DNA from: Lingula anatina
Taxonomy: Eukaryota > Brachiopoda > Lingulata > Lingulida > Lingulidae
Reading direction: 5' to 3'
Length of the DNA: 27,443 nt
Assembly: GCF_001039355.2 (NCBI RefSeq)
Contig: NW_019774025.1
Span: 99,010 to 126,452 of the forward strand
Shown here: piece by piece, positions 9,119 to 19,529 of the stretch
Numbering within the stretch: position 1 is the stretch's first letter
Layout: every line of letters starts with the position of its first letter
The notes under the pieces: generated by a model
What the model saw: the letters and a program-made list of their open reading frames with translations, nothing else
Databases searched by the model: none
What the model was told of the DNA's origin: nothing
Position numbers and translations under genes: made by a program

Positions 9119-10960
9119 GGACAATATTCATATAAAAATCCATTTCTCGAATTCTGAAGATCCAGCACTTAATCTATACGCTACAGTTATGTTTTAATCG
9201 ATCCCCGTCATTTAAAAATTATAAAAACAATCTATTAGTAGACAAAAAGCGTTTTAGTAAACCTCACCTCAATATGCATAAACGAAGCAACAGATCTGGA
9301 TCACGTGGTACTGTGACAACAATCACGATAAAGGTCTATGAGACTCAAGTGAGCTGCATGGTGCATACAGACGGAGAAGTTAAGGAAAGTTGTGTTGAAC
9401 GGAGTTGAGGAATTTGCGTTATGCCTCGGTGTGTTGCCGTGGGATTCACCAAAATTGCAGCTCTCGTTGACAATCTTTCTTTGTCTGTCACGGTCTTCCG
9501 TGACTTACTAACTTCGGTGACAATAGTTGCGATGCTCTAGATCATGGTCACCTCAGGTGGTTTAGATCATATCAAGAGCTGGTAGTCTTTCAGCTTAACT
9601 GTCATCAGTTGGCAAACTTACTGATTGCTGATGCATTTTAAATGCATTGTAGTTGACCAAAAGCTCGTTTACAACAAACCTGTTAATTATGCACCGCTGC
9701 ACTTCCCAACCCAGGTAATAACAGGTATCAAAATCGTCTTGGTGGGCTTTCAAATTTTTCAAAATATCTCATTTATTTCATGGGGTGATTTTATTGGTAT
9801 TTGTAAATGACGTTTAATATCAATATTTAAACAATTGAGTTCAAACACCGTCGCGAACATTAATAAAAGTAATTGCTCTCAGGGTAACTTGAAACATGCG
9901 TATGCCCAGGCATTACTTCCGTGGAAGAAAACGTGTTGAAGAACAAACAGAAAAAAGAGCGGTATATTAAAGAAAAAAATAGGAACTTATGTACTAAAAT
10001 GGTTCGTTATCCTAATTCGTTTATGCTTTGAGGATTTGTTTCTGAATGTTATTTCATCTGAAGTATAAAATAATTTAAAAGACTTATCATTTTATACCTT
10101 GAAATACAAGTTCTGCGTCTGTACACAAAACTTTTTGCAAATTTGTATGCTTTGCCAAACCCAAAAACATGTAGCAGATCAAGGTAAAAGAGCATTGTTT
10201 GCTATAAGTAGCATGGGAAAAATCATTACTTGAACGTTTACTAAATGTGCAGTTTTACATACGTGAGTATAAAAAATTAAAAAAGTCCAAGCACGCACAG
10301 CAAAATGTAGACTAACGCAAAACATCAAGAACAGCGTAATCTCAGCAAATGTGCCCCATATAGTAGCTTAATTTCCATTAATAATAAAATAATCATTTAA
10401 GTCAAAAATTTTCTGTCGATTTAATAAATGTTCTAATTTATCCAGAACGGTATATATATTTATTTAAGAGGAGGCTAACTGAAATATAGTTTTATTATTT
10501 GTTTATTTTGTATTTGAAAATTGCCCATGTCACCCTGTTAATTAGAAGGTCTAAGCTGGATCAAGTCCGTGCTAAAATTCCTATGAAGCTGTGCAGGAAA
10601 AATTCTTCCTCTGTTTCTCTAGCTCCTCAATAAACCCGGTGTTCAGATTTTATCTAGTACCCCCAGGTCCGCGGGGGCTGCTCTTTGAAACTAAAGCACA
10701 GGTAGATTTTTACCTGAGATAAATATCGCCAGCCATTTAACCCTCTAATTAAGAGGTAAAGGAAGTTCCAGTTAGATGGATGATTAAGATGGGACTTGTA
10801 AAGGTAACGGGCATCATTTACCTCAGTTTAAGAAAAGTATCCAAGACGGAGTGTCAGCGGTTTAATAAAATTAATTGAATTTCACAAATAACATGGCCCT
10901 CATATGCAATAATCCACAGTACCCTTTACTCATTCAAATGCAGTGTTTTATACAACTTGG
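9119..10960. other. Non-coding stretch up to a contig end
   Basis: AT-rich DNA. A 61-codon open frame at 9625-9807 has no recognisable motif. A short palindrome CCTCTAATTAAGAGG lies near 10742. I recognise no gene, RNA or transposon. Confidence 0.5.
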
Positions 10961-10961
10961 N
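10961..10961. other. Assembly join (single N)
   Basis: One N separates unique DNA from a position inside a LINE. A single N at such a place is typical of a minimal gap between contigs, not of a base-call problem. Confidence 0.8.
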
Positions 10962-11110
10962 TTTTCAGGGGTGTAAGTGTTTTGAGTAATCTGTATGTCG
11001 TAAGATTAAAGTATTTATCACTCTCCAGGTCTTTCCAAAATAGTTCCTCATTTTTTTTGTTGATAGCATCTCTTAGGTTTTCAAAGTTATGTAGTGTTTG
11101 TGTATCAGTT

Positions 11111-12753
11111 TTATGACCCAGACCCCAACACTGTATAAATGTTAATTGTTGATTCAGACCAACAGGGTCCTTTTTCTTTTTGCTCCTGTTCATAAATGTT
11201 TTTGACCAATTTGTTGGAAGGTAGCTCTTTTAGTCTGGCACTGTATCTCTGTTTTGCAACATCAGAATAGAGTGGAAATCTTCCATATTCAGCTCTACAG
11301 GCATTGTTCATAGCATTTTTTTTTCGTCCACCTAGTGCCCATTTGCACATTCTTAGATGTAGTTGTTCAATAGGAAATTTATTTGATTTTGAAAGTGACA
11401 CTTGTTTTTCCTTGAATATTTCTTCGGACCAAACTTCACACCCATACAGTAAAATGGGCTTGATGATTTTGTCAAAAAGTTTTAAGTTGAGTGGGGGAGA
11501 TGTTATATTTTTCGAGGACAGGGCTGTTTTAAGAGCAAAAGTTGCTTTTATAGCTTTTTTCTTTAAATTTTCAATTGCTTTTTTCATTGAACCTGTATTT
11601 CTAAAGGTTAAACCCAGATAATTACACTCTTTGACTGATTCAATGGCTGCAATATTTATTGTAAATGTTGTTGCAGAGTCTAATTTTCCTTTTATATTAA
11701 ATATCATGATCTTGGACATTTTTTCGTCTATGTTTAGTTTCCACTTTTTACAATAAGCTTGCAGTGCCGTTAGTTTATTTTGTAGACCATCTTTAGATGC
11801 AGATTTTAGGACAAGATCGTCAGCATACAAGATGTGATTCAGTCCGTTAATAGCACCGGACTGGTTACAAGAATGGAAAACCTCCTTGATGTCATCCATG
11901 TATAAATTAAAGAGAGTGGGACTAAGATTATCCCCTTGGCGAATTCCTAGTCTTGATAGAAATGGGGTAGTGTAACCTACACCTACCGAGATGCCTAATC
12001 TGGTGTTACTATACATGCTTTTTATGACACGGTAGAATTTGCCCCGAATCCCGAGTTTAAGCAATTTCAGTAAAAGTCCGTTGTGCCACACTGAATCAAA
12101 GGCTTTTCTCATGTCAATGAAACATGCATATAGCTTTGTTTTTTGATTGAGTTACCTGTTGACTAGTGATTTCAACGTAAAGATATGGTCTGCTGTTCTA
12201 TAACCTGGCCTGAAGCCTGCTTGCTTTTCACTTAATTTGTTTTCATTGTTAATATGTTGGATGAGTCTGTGTGCTAAAACTGAATTAAATAATTTCCCTA
12301 AGCAACTAGTTATGCAGAGGCCTCTATAGTTTTCAGGGTTCATATTGATTTAAAAAGCGGAATTATAATTCCTAGGTTCCATGATTCAGGGATTCCAGAT
12401 GTAATCAGCACCATGTTAAATAGTTTTGTGAGCACAACTGCAAAATACTGTACCCCCGCTTTCAGCATTTCATTTCTCACCTTGTCTTCCCCAGGTGATT
12501 TCCCATTTTTTAGATATTTAATGTCATTTTTAACCTCTTTCACTGTAAAAGGTTTGTCAAGTACTGCTTCACCTGATAGGCTTTCATAAGATTTAATTTC
12601 ATTATCTAAGGCATGGTCACCTTCAGGAGGGATCCCACACAAATGGTAAAAGTGGTTAAACCATGTATCTGGACTAATTAAGTTTTTCTGCTCTTTATCT
12701 TGGTTTAGTTTTTTAAGGGTTTGCCAAAATGCCTTGGGTTTTTTTTTCTTCAA
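11111..12753 (-). pseudogene. LINE copy 2: reverse transcriptase
   Basis: From 12753 downward the protein reads KKPKAFWQTLKKLN, KNGKSPGEDKVRNEM, SWNLGIIIPLFK; after a frame change near 12342 NPENYRGLCITSCLG and QAGFRPGYRTADHIFTLK; then a TAA at 12152-12154 in the same frame as the following MRKAFDSVWHNGLL. The next 333 codons (12112-11111) are open and hold GIRQGDNLSPTLFNLYMDD, YADD at 11816-11827 and PILLYGCEVWSEE. The active-site aspartates are present. The single stop lies just before the D-motif of the palm. Function in the family: target-primed reverse transcription of the element's own RNA. Confidence 0.9.
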
Positions 12754-13105
12754 AATTTAACAGGTCATTTAAGAATGCATTTTTGTTGTTATGTTTCTTT
12801 TGTTTAATAACTTGTTTGTACTTTTTTGCAACTTCATGGTATGTGCATGAAATGAATTTATTCTTAGGGTTATTTTGAATTAGTTTGCCTAGGTCCTTTA
12901 CATTTCGTCGTAGTTCAGCACAATTAAGCGCCGTCATACCACGGCTGTTTTCTCGTTCTTTTAGGACTTTTTTAGGCTTATTTTCAGTTCGCTTCTTAAT
13001 ACGCAAAGATGATTTAGCAGCCTTTTCCAAGATGTCTGTAAATGAATTGCATGCAATGTGCACACCGTCTTTTGTAGCAGGGAAGTTGGAGGGAGCAAAT
13101 GTCAT
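12713..13105 (-). pseudogene. LINE copy 2: basic linker between endonuclease and reverse transcriptase
   Basis: About 130 codons rich in Lys and Asn, in a frame different from both neighbours, containing NSFTDILEKAAKSS, KDLGKLIQNNPKNKF and KKYKQVIKQKKHNNKN. Such a helical, basic linker is usual between the two enzymatic domains of non-LTR elements. The frame changes at both ends show decay. Confidence 0.7.
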
Positions 13106-13935
13106 TCATCATTGTCTCATTTTCTAGGGCCTCTATGAACATTTCCCGTGAGTTTGACTCCCAAATGTAGCGGTCACTGAATCCCTTCACTCGCTGTGTT
13201 TGTGCAGACTGTTTTAAACCTGTTATTTGTAATGTCCGATCTAACCCGCAGTGATCTGATAGGTAATCTATCGGATGTACTGTAAAATATTTGATTTTGC
13301 TCAAAAGCTCATCACTAACAATAGCGTAATCTACTGTGCTGCAACCCTTTGTGTTGTAACAGGTGAAATATCCTTAAGGGTTGCCTCGTATTCTACCATT
13401 TGGAATACATAAGTTTATGCTAATGCACAGTTCTAGTAGGGTTCTTCCCTGGGGGTTCACCACACTGTCTAGGTTATTTCTAGGCTTTGAGTTCCTGTCA
13501 CTGATGCGGCTGTCAGGCATAGGTCCAATCATATTGTCATCTTTCACAAAGTCTTGCAACATCCCTGTTATGGCATTAAAATCAACTAACAATCTAACTG
13601 AGCCCAGGGCTTTAAACTGTGTAATTTCTTCCTCTAGTATATCAAAATTTGCTTCATCAGATGAAGAAATGCCTGGTTTTATGTATTCTGCACAGAGAAA
13701 TATATCATTTTGCATTCCGAAATGTTTACCAGTCATCCTAATCCACAACAAGTTCGTACTCCTACCATTACACATCTTGATTGCATCTCGGAACTCTGTC
13801 TTATAGTATATCACAATTCCACCTGAAGGTCTACCTCTAGCTTTCTTTTTTCTTCTAACTTTAAGGAAGTGGGCATGTGAGCCAGTAGGCAAGGCGACTT
13901 TTGACCTTTCAGTTGAAAAAGTTTCCACATATACA
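13014..13935 (-). pseudogene. LINE copy 2: apurinic-type endonuclease (5'-truncated, broken)
   Basis: Readable in one minus-strand frame from 13935 to 13014. Motifs in order are GRPSGGIVIYY, LVDFNAITG (usually GDFNAR.G; here Gly is Val and Arg is Ile), CSTVDYAIVSDELL, and YLSDHCGL carrying the SDH triad motif. A TAA at about 13375 interrupts the frame between NGRIRGNP and GYFTCYN. The N-terminal part with the N-V-G/L-R and E-T motifs is absent, so the element is truncated near 13935. In the family this domain nicks target DNA to start insertion. The changed GDFN motif and the stop mean it cannot work. Confidence 0.85.
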
Positions 13936-14085
13936 AAAATATCTACTACCCTCTACCGGGGCGAGTGATAGATTTTTTACAGATATTCACAGATATGTCT
14001 CTAGATAGATAGAGAAGCAATAAAGGGATTGCTCTGAAACTTGACAGGTACCTTAGAGAAGGTATGGTTCGACAGCTAAGCAACA
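13936..14085. other. Short spacer between LINE and Tc1 element
   Basis: No motif recognised; probably the 5' end of the Tc1 element, but I could not identify a terminal inverted repeat. Confidence 0.4.
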
Positions 14086-14529
14086 CAGTTTGATATGGGA
14101 TTCTTGCTCTCAGAGAAAATAGCCAGAAACGGACAGCCATTGCCAGGCAATTCAACATTTATCAGGAATCGTTAGTAAAGTCCTCCAAAGAAATGCTACA
14201 ACAGGGGCATCTACTCCAATACCTCGACCAGGGTGTCCGATTATCACACCAAGAAGACAGGATCGGCTTCTCTTTAGAGTGCGCCGTGCTGGTCGTACAA
14301 ACACAACCAGTGTGGCAGAAAAGAGTGGCAGAATGTCATTCAAACGCCCGTCTCTAGGTCCCTCGTGAACAAGAGATTACTGCAAGCCGGTTACTTTGCA
14401 CGAAGACCAGTACGGAAACCACTGTTAACAGCAGCTCATATACAGCGACGTCTGCAATGGGTTGGGGACCACGTGCGTTTGCAGCCAAAACACTGGAATC
14501 AAGTCTTTTACAGTGATGAGGCCAGATAT

Positions 14530-14571
<42 letters not shown>

Positions 14572-15115
14572 GGGGGGGGNNNNNNNNNNNNNNNNNNNNN
14601 NNNNNNNNNNNNNNNNNNNNNNNNNNNNNNNNNNNNNNNNNNNNNNNNNNNNNNNNNNNNNNNNNNNNNNNNNNNNNNNNNNNNNNNNNNNNNNNNNNNN
14701 NNNNNNNNNNNNNNNNNNNNNNNNNNNNNNNNNNNNNNNNNNNNNNNNNNNNNNNNNNNNNNNNNNNNNNNNNNNNNNNNNNNNNNNNNNNNNNNNNNNN
14801 NNNNNNNNNNNNNNNNNNNNNNNNNNNNNNNNNNNNNNNNNNNNNNNNNNNNGGGGGGGGTTACGGTCGAATCCGTGTCGCACGAAGTGTACGAGAGGCA
14901 TGAAACGATGATTGTGTACTGTCTAGGGTGCAAGCAGGGGTTAGTAACGTCTCTGTTTGGGGATCATTTCATGCCGACAGTGATTCATGCGACAGGCAAA
15001 TATCACTGCGTGGAATGATATCCCCATCCAAACTCTAAAAAAAAACTTGCCACAGGGTATGCCATGTAGGATGAGGGCGCTGCAAGCGGCTGCTGGAGGT
15101 CATACCCGCTATTGA
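14086..15115 (+). pseudogene. Tc1/mariner transposase, multiply frameshifted
   Basis: The pieces follow Tc1-family order on the + strand but in different frames. A helix-turn-helix segment, ILALRENSQKRTAIARQFN, lies near 14100-14160. The linker RPGCPIITPRRQDRL is near 14228. The segment LLQAGYFARRPVRKPLLTAA leads to QVFYSDEARY, which holds the first catalytic Asp (14503-14529). After the N gap comes YGRIRV (14863), and finally IPIQTLKK...MRALQAAAGGHTRY ending in TGA at 15113-15115. GGHTRY is the usual C-terminus of this family. From YGRIRV to the end there are only about 84 codons, where roughly twice that is normal, so the region with the second catalytic Asp is largely lost. The enzyme would excise and reinsert the element by cut-and-paste; this copy is dead. 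Confidence 0.85.
14531..14860. other. T40-G9 run, 273-N gap and G8 run inside the transposase
   Basis: Forty T then nine G lead into N (14580-14852), and eight G follow. In Tc1 proteins SDEARY and GRIRV are normally only about ten residues apart, so this low-complexity block of about 330 bp is an insertion or an assembly artefact, not missing transposase sequence. Confidence 0.8.
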
Positions 15116-15546
15116 TGACTTTTCATGATTAACTGTAATGAGTTCTTTTACTGTGTAACATATCACTGTCGGGAGGCTATCATTTTCTTTAATATCTGAG
15201 CTTAAAGTAAATACTGACATTAATCTGGTGATATGGTTTTCCGTAGTTAAATCAGCGTAAGAAGTGTTTTGGTTATTTATATAAAAAATCAAAACATTAT
15301 ATAATGCTTTTCCAGAATGTTTTTTGTTGACTGGGACATTATTTTGCATGGAGTTAAAAACACGCATAACGTTACCATAACGTTATCATAATATTATTCT
15401 GTACCATAACCAGCATGTAAGCACCTGATAACGTCATGAAAACGTTACTTGTTATCTGGATTACTACTTAAAAGGCATATTTTAAATAATCATGAGTTAT
15501 TGCAAGGAAGGAAACGTGTTCGAGCAGGCTGCTCCACGCCATCAAT
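15116..15546. other. Non-coding stretch
   Basis: No gene recognised. Several AACGTTA and ATAACGTT words occur between 15368 and 15450. No Tc1 terminal inverted repeat could be matched to the left side. Confidence 0.45.
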
Positions 15547-15808
15547 AGCTCCACACGTTTACAAGGGGAAGTGTTTAGCCAAATTGTAGAGCCTTGTGAT
15601 AAACTTGTTATGGGGTCAGATTCCGGTGAAGCTAATCACCTAGCTAAACGTGCAACACTGCTACAAAATGTTAAGCATTTTCTTCTGTGAGAGGCTTGAA
15701 AAACTAAACGTGGTGTTCAACAGCTCCACGCGTTTAGGAGTTCCACACATGTTGCAGCTCCATATGTTTATCAGCTCCACGCGCTTAGCAGGGGAAGTGC
15801 TTAGCCAA
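15547..15808. repeat. Irregular repeats of AGCTCCACRCGYTTA
   Basis: The phrase AGCTCCACACGTTTACAAGG plus GGAAGTGTTTAGCCAA at 15547-15582 recurs, with small changes, at 15773-15808. Between them (15721-15772) shorter versions follow one another: AGCTCCACGCGTTTAG, AGTTCCACACATGTTG and AGCTCCATATGTTTAT. Spacing is irregular, so this is a decayed minisatellite rather than a clean tandem array. Confidence 0.75.
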
Positions 15809-15913
15809 TGTGTTTATCTTAGTTTTAATAGCCATCAGTATTCTTGTTTAAATCATTTATTAATTTAATCTGACTGCCTCTATATATTTATCAAACTCTT
15901 CTTGGATTGCAAG

Positions 15914-15919
<6 letters not shown>

Positions 15920-15961
<42 letters not shown>
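15920..15961. repeat. (TAA)n microsatellite
   Basis: An uninterrupted TAA run directly upstream of the point where the second long copy begins (15965 matches 21192). A microsatellite is a likely place for a contig to break. Confidence 0.9.
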
Positions 15962-15962
<1 letters not shown>

Positions 15963-16013
15963 GATTGTTATATGTATACATACATAAATATAAAGTGAAG
16001 ACTTGTTTTATTT

Positions 16014-16137
16014 GAGTTTATCAAGGTTAGACATGGACGTAAACCTAGAAAGGGGTACGAGTTTATCAAGTTTAAAAGTAGGTGTAAACTTTAGGAAGGG
16101 TACAAGTTTATCAAGAAGCAGTGTAGGTGTCTGCAAT
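16014..16137. repeat. 45-bp minisatellite, two and a half units
   Basis: Units start at 16014, 16059 and 16104 with RAGTTTATCAAG and contain TAAAC..TAG.AA.GGGTAC. Because 45 is a multiple of three, the minus strand shows a 15-residue repeat (LDKLVP...), but the frame upstream differs between the two copies of the locus, so I do not treat it as coding. It recurs at 21241-21365. Confidence 0.75.
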
Positions 16138-16693
16138 CTTAAAATCTCAAGATGAAGTCGCCGCTTCCCCCTGATGCGACCACATGCACGTGTACATTTG
16201 ACAGAGCATATAAAAAAAACCCAAAATATCCCCTTTAACCCCAAACCCGCAAAATGTCAGCAAATGTCTTAATATAAAGACACATTTAGAGGGATTCACA
16301 ATAAAAGCGGCCGTCATCGGCCAAATTTCGAACATCATACTTGTGTTTGTCACTTTAGTGCTTTTTTCTATTCTTCTGACACCACATTGAACCTCTTTTA
16401 ATCAAGGAGACATATGAAGCTGTTACCGCTAAGATATTCTTTCTTGTTTATATTTATCAACTACCGTTTACACCCATCACATAGTTTAATTAGTGTCTCT
16501 TGAAGAGGAACCACCAACTCAAGTTTCTCTGAAGTTTGCCTTTTGAAATTTAAGTTGAAATCAAACGGTGCATTTTCAGCCTAGCTTGTGGCCTTATAAG
16601 TTACTGCAAGATTGAAATTGCTAGATATGGTAGGTCCCACTCCCTGTCTGTCTATGGTATGATTTTATCCTTTTGGATCATCATATATTTCAG

Positions 16694-17000
16694 GTTCAGG
16701 TACTGAAGAAAGGAAGCGTTGTGTAGTCTGACCACGAGCAGCCTTACAGCCTGTTAGCAGAGCAGTAAGACAGTATAGATCCCTATCATCGTGACCAAAT
16801 TCGTAAGAATCGAGTTGCCTTGACGCTAGACATGGTGCCTGACCCAGATTTAGATTATCTGTACAAGGAGGAAGTTTTTTACTGAAAACATGATTGAAGG
16901 AATAAGGGTAATAGAATATGAGGTCCTTTTTAACATTGAGCGGAACAATTTGCTGTACATCAACAAGTTTGACTGGTCGCTGACACTGACAATTTATTAA
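16694..17000 (+). pseudogene. CARD-like domain exon, decayed (copy 1)
   Basis: It follows a good acceptor (ATATTTCAG at 16685-16693). The + strand reads as one frame apart from an extra T in a T run near 16876. Key segments are SLLAEQ, then DSIDPYHRDQIRKNRVALTL, MVPDPDLDYLYKEEVF and ENMIEGIRVIEYEV. The pattern L/IRKNRV.L...M......DYLY...VFTE.M.EGI resembles helices 1 to 4 of caspase-recruitment domains, adaptor modules of apoptosis and innate immunity. That assignment is from motif memory, not a search. In-frame TAG and TAA codons occur 11 and 25 codons after the acceptor in both copies. The frameshift is private to this copy. Confidence 0.5.
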
Positions 17001-17119
17001 GCCTATGCATATATTAAATTTTTGAGAATCCATTACCGTTTTATAGCGTCAGAGTGTTAAAATGATTAAAACATACAATAACACTACAGTGGTTGTACTG
17101 CAATTCACACGTTCGCTTA

Positions 17120-18075
17120 CACTGAATACGGTTCACTAGGGGTTAAATCGATATCCCTATACTCCCCCGCACCGAACTCTCTCACACCAATACTTACCCG
17201 CAGCATTTTTTTATTATTAGAAATGCGACGCCAAAACAAAATTTTAGATTAAAAACTTTTCTGTAATATGTTTTTTTTTTTCAAACATATAGGGACCCAA
17301 AAGTGACAAATTTTATTCGGAATATTGTAGAAAAATAAGGAAACAGATACTTAAATCGGTCTGCCTCGTAACTTAGAACATAGTCGACCTTTCATGACAA
17401 ACTTTGTGTGCAGATCGGCTTTATAATTTTTTAAAATGTCTGTATACTTCACTTCATTCTTCATCAGTAATTACGGTATTCAAATTACACTTTTTATTTA
17501 TATATCTATTAATTTTACTCAAAGCAGAAATGTTTTATCTGAAGATAAATAACACACCATAGTCTTTTCTTCAGGCACCTCTCAATTTGTTGAATTATTG
17601 AGAAATAAAAAAGCAGTGTTTCATTTAACTATAAAATATCTACTTTGTCTACTTGGACATGTGAGATTTTACAAATAATGCTCTCCTTGGGCGATTCTAG
17701 GAACCACTAGACAAGTTAAATGAGCTGTAATTATTGTTTCTTTTCTTTTACATTTAACTTGTAACAAAAAATATCTAGACCAAAAATTACCGACCTAAAT
17801 ATAATATCAGGAAACCTAAAAAATGGTGGAATATTGTGGATTCCTGGAACTCATGATTAACCCTTGTATCGGGATCATTATAAATAACAATTTATCGTTG
17901 ACAAAGAGACACGGTGCATGTATAACGGTAATTTTACGGGGTGTGTATCGATGAGGGGATCTATTGTTTTGGGGTCGTATCAATGCGCATAATGTAAACA
18001 ATTCACTAGGAAGGAGTATTGGTGCGGGGGACTAACGGTGCGGGGGTTATCGACATGACCCCTAACTAGGCACGT
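17120..18075. repeat. Region flanked by imperfect inverted repeats
   Basis: CCCCCGCACCG (17164-17174) and CACCAATACT (17185-17194) reappear as exact reverse complements CGGTGCGGGGG (18036-18046) and AGTATTGGTG (18015-18024). Further in, TATCGA and ACCCCT also match in the same order. The arms are about 0.85 kb apart. This could be a non-autonomous DNA transposon remnant. No coding region lies between the arms. Confidence 0.6.
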
Positions 18076-18119
18076 GGCTATTCATTTTTATTTGTTAGTA
18101 TTATAAACTGGTGAGATTT
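17430..18119. other. 690-bp segment absent from the second copy
   Basis: The second copy joins TTTATAATTT directly to ACACAAATCTG (22641). ATTT is present at both ends of the segment here (17426-17429 and 18116-18119). It holds the right arm of the inverted repeat listed at 17120. Confidence 0.9.
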
Positions 18120-18210
18120 ACACAAATCTGTACAAATCTGTTAATCTGTGCAGAGAAATATAGTGATTTAAAACTTATATATATACAGCATCGCAATATA
18201 GTCCAAGAAT

Positions 18211-18450
18211 TTGGTGCAGAAAAATAGGTTGAATTGTGCATTTTTACCTACGCCATACCCTGAGTGTCAGAGCAACGTAAAAGCTAGCTTGTTAAATATA
18301 CCTTGTGATGGAGTCCCCTGGTATTGCTACTATGGGTTATATATGAAATCAAGATCGAGCTGGCCATACCGGAATCTAGAACCTAGGGTACTACGCCACA
18401 AATACCCGTTCAAATTAAATCTTCAAGTATATCGTCCTGTAATAGCTTAA
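18211..18450 (+). other. 79-codon open frame of doubtful coding status
   Basis: Open in both copies of the locus (also 22738-22977). It contains PYPECQSNVKASLLN and WYCYYGLYMKSRSSW but no family motif I know. The differences between the copies that I found inside it all change the amino acid (Asn/Lys, Pro/Ala, Pro/Gln), which speaks against selection on protein. Confidence 0.2.
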
Positions 18451-18616
18451 GATATTATTTTATGGTTAGACAAAACTATGGTATGAATGAAGTATCAATA
18501 TTTGCTTCTTTATGTGTATAGAAATCCAAAATAGCCTCCAAAAGTAGGAAAAAACAGTCCACTCACGGCTGTAATATGGTGAATTCACAATTTACTAAAA
18601 ACTACAAGCATAAAAG

Positions 18617-18890
18617 TTGATATGCTTGTAAAAATAGGATTCTTAGCAATTTTGGATATAGGGGCATGTCTGAAAATTCTAATATGGCCATCAAACATTT
18701 CTTTAGAAAAAAATCAACTTCGTATTCTTATAATAGTCTTTTTTATATATTTTTGGTTTGGAATCACCTCATTATAAATGATTTATCAAAAACTGCTCCT
18801 TTAGTTATATTGAAATCTAAATTGACTGTAAAAAGTGAAACGGGACTCCTTTCGGTCAAAGTACATCCACCACATGGAGCAATTATATAG
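18617..18890 (+). other. Possible decayed coding segment (unknown)
   Basis: In the second copy (23149-23418) an 89-codon frame is open with LRILIIVFFSIFLVWNHLII, a possible membrane segment, followed by LSKTAPLVI. Here one base fewer in a T run splits the frame. No family is recognised. Confidence 0.2.
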
Positions 18891-19529
18891 ATGCCACAGG
18901 ATATGACAAATGTCAAGATATTTTTACAAATTAGATTTTAATTTAAAGTTAAATTTTTCTGGTGAGTAGTTGTCGCACATTTGAGAAATATATGGGAAAT
19001 TAGTAATTGGACAATTTTTTCAACAGAAGATAACGACTTGGTAGACCGAAATTGCAAGAATATATGCTTACCATTTACTTTTTTCATTTTTGATTTGCAA
19101 GGGATTTGAATGTCAAATATATATATTTTTTTACATTTCTACTTATTGGTTAAATAATTGTCATTCATTCTTATATTTGCTTTTTTGAGGCTAGGTTACA
19201 TTGGTTCTTCTTTCACATTTTAAAGATTTTTATATGATAGTAGTTTGTTTATAAAGGGAAAGTCGCCCTGATACGCTAACTGAGAATTGATCTTAATGAA
19301 AATCTAGGGCAAAGGGCAAAACTACTTATGTTGTTTTAGCAAAAAAGGGACTGTTTCAGTAAATAGATAATAAATGTAACATGCGTGGTGTTTTTACAAG
19401 GTCTGTAGGTCTTAACAAGGCTTCTGCTCAAGTAGGAATATGATGATCATACAAGAAGTTGCAAAGTCCAAATGCCTATTCACGAGTGATTATGATTCAA
19501 TACAATACAATAAAATGCAATACAATGCA

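Larger units (their letters stand above)
10962..13935 (-). mobile_element. LINE (non-LTR retrotransposon) copy 2, with endonuclease and reverse transcriptase
   Basis: The minus strand carries, in order from 13935 down: an apurinic-type endonuclease without its N-terminus, a basic linker, the reverse-transcriptase fingers, palm and thumb, and the start of the C-terminal domain, which is cut by the contig join at 10961. It matches copy 1 from base 7072 upward with only scattered differences, so both belong to one subfamily. It lacks the GC-rich block of copy 1 and therefore shows the original structure at that place. Nonsense codons and frame changes make it inactive. Confidence 0.88.

Noticed and set aside
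9625-9810. Possible short first exon ending at CCCAG|GTAATA near 9719
   Set aside because: The donor is only moderate, the peptide matches nothing known, and no partner exon is visible.
14365-15018. 217-codon frame running through the N gap
   Set aside because: It is long only because N is read as open. The real transposase pieces are in different frames on either side.
15035-15367. 110-codon minus-strand frame
   Set aside because: Its end is antisense to the Tc1 C-terminus and the rest has no motif.
16147-16353. Minus-strand frames with a 15-residue LDKLVP repeat
   Set aside because: The frame upstream differs between the two copies because of a 10-bp indel. The repeat is a 45-bp DNA minisatellite.
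16665-17033. 122-codon minus-strand frame
   Set aside because: It is antisense to the CARD-like exon, and the other copy of the locus breaks it with a frameshift.
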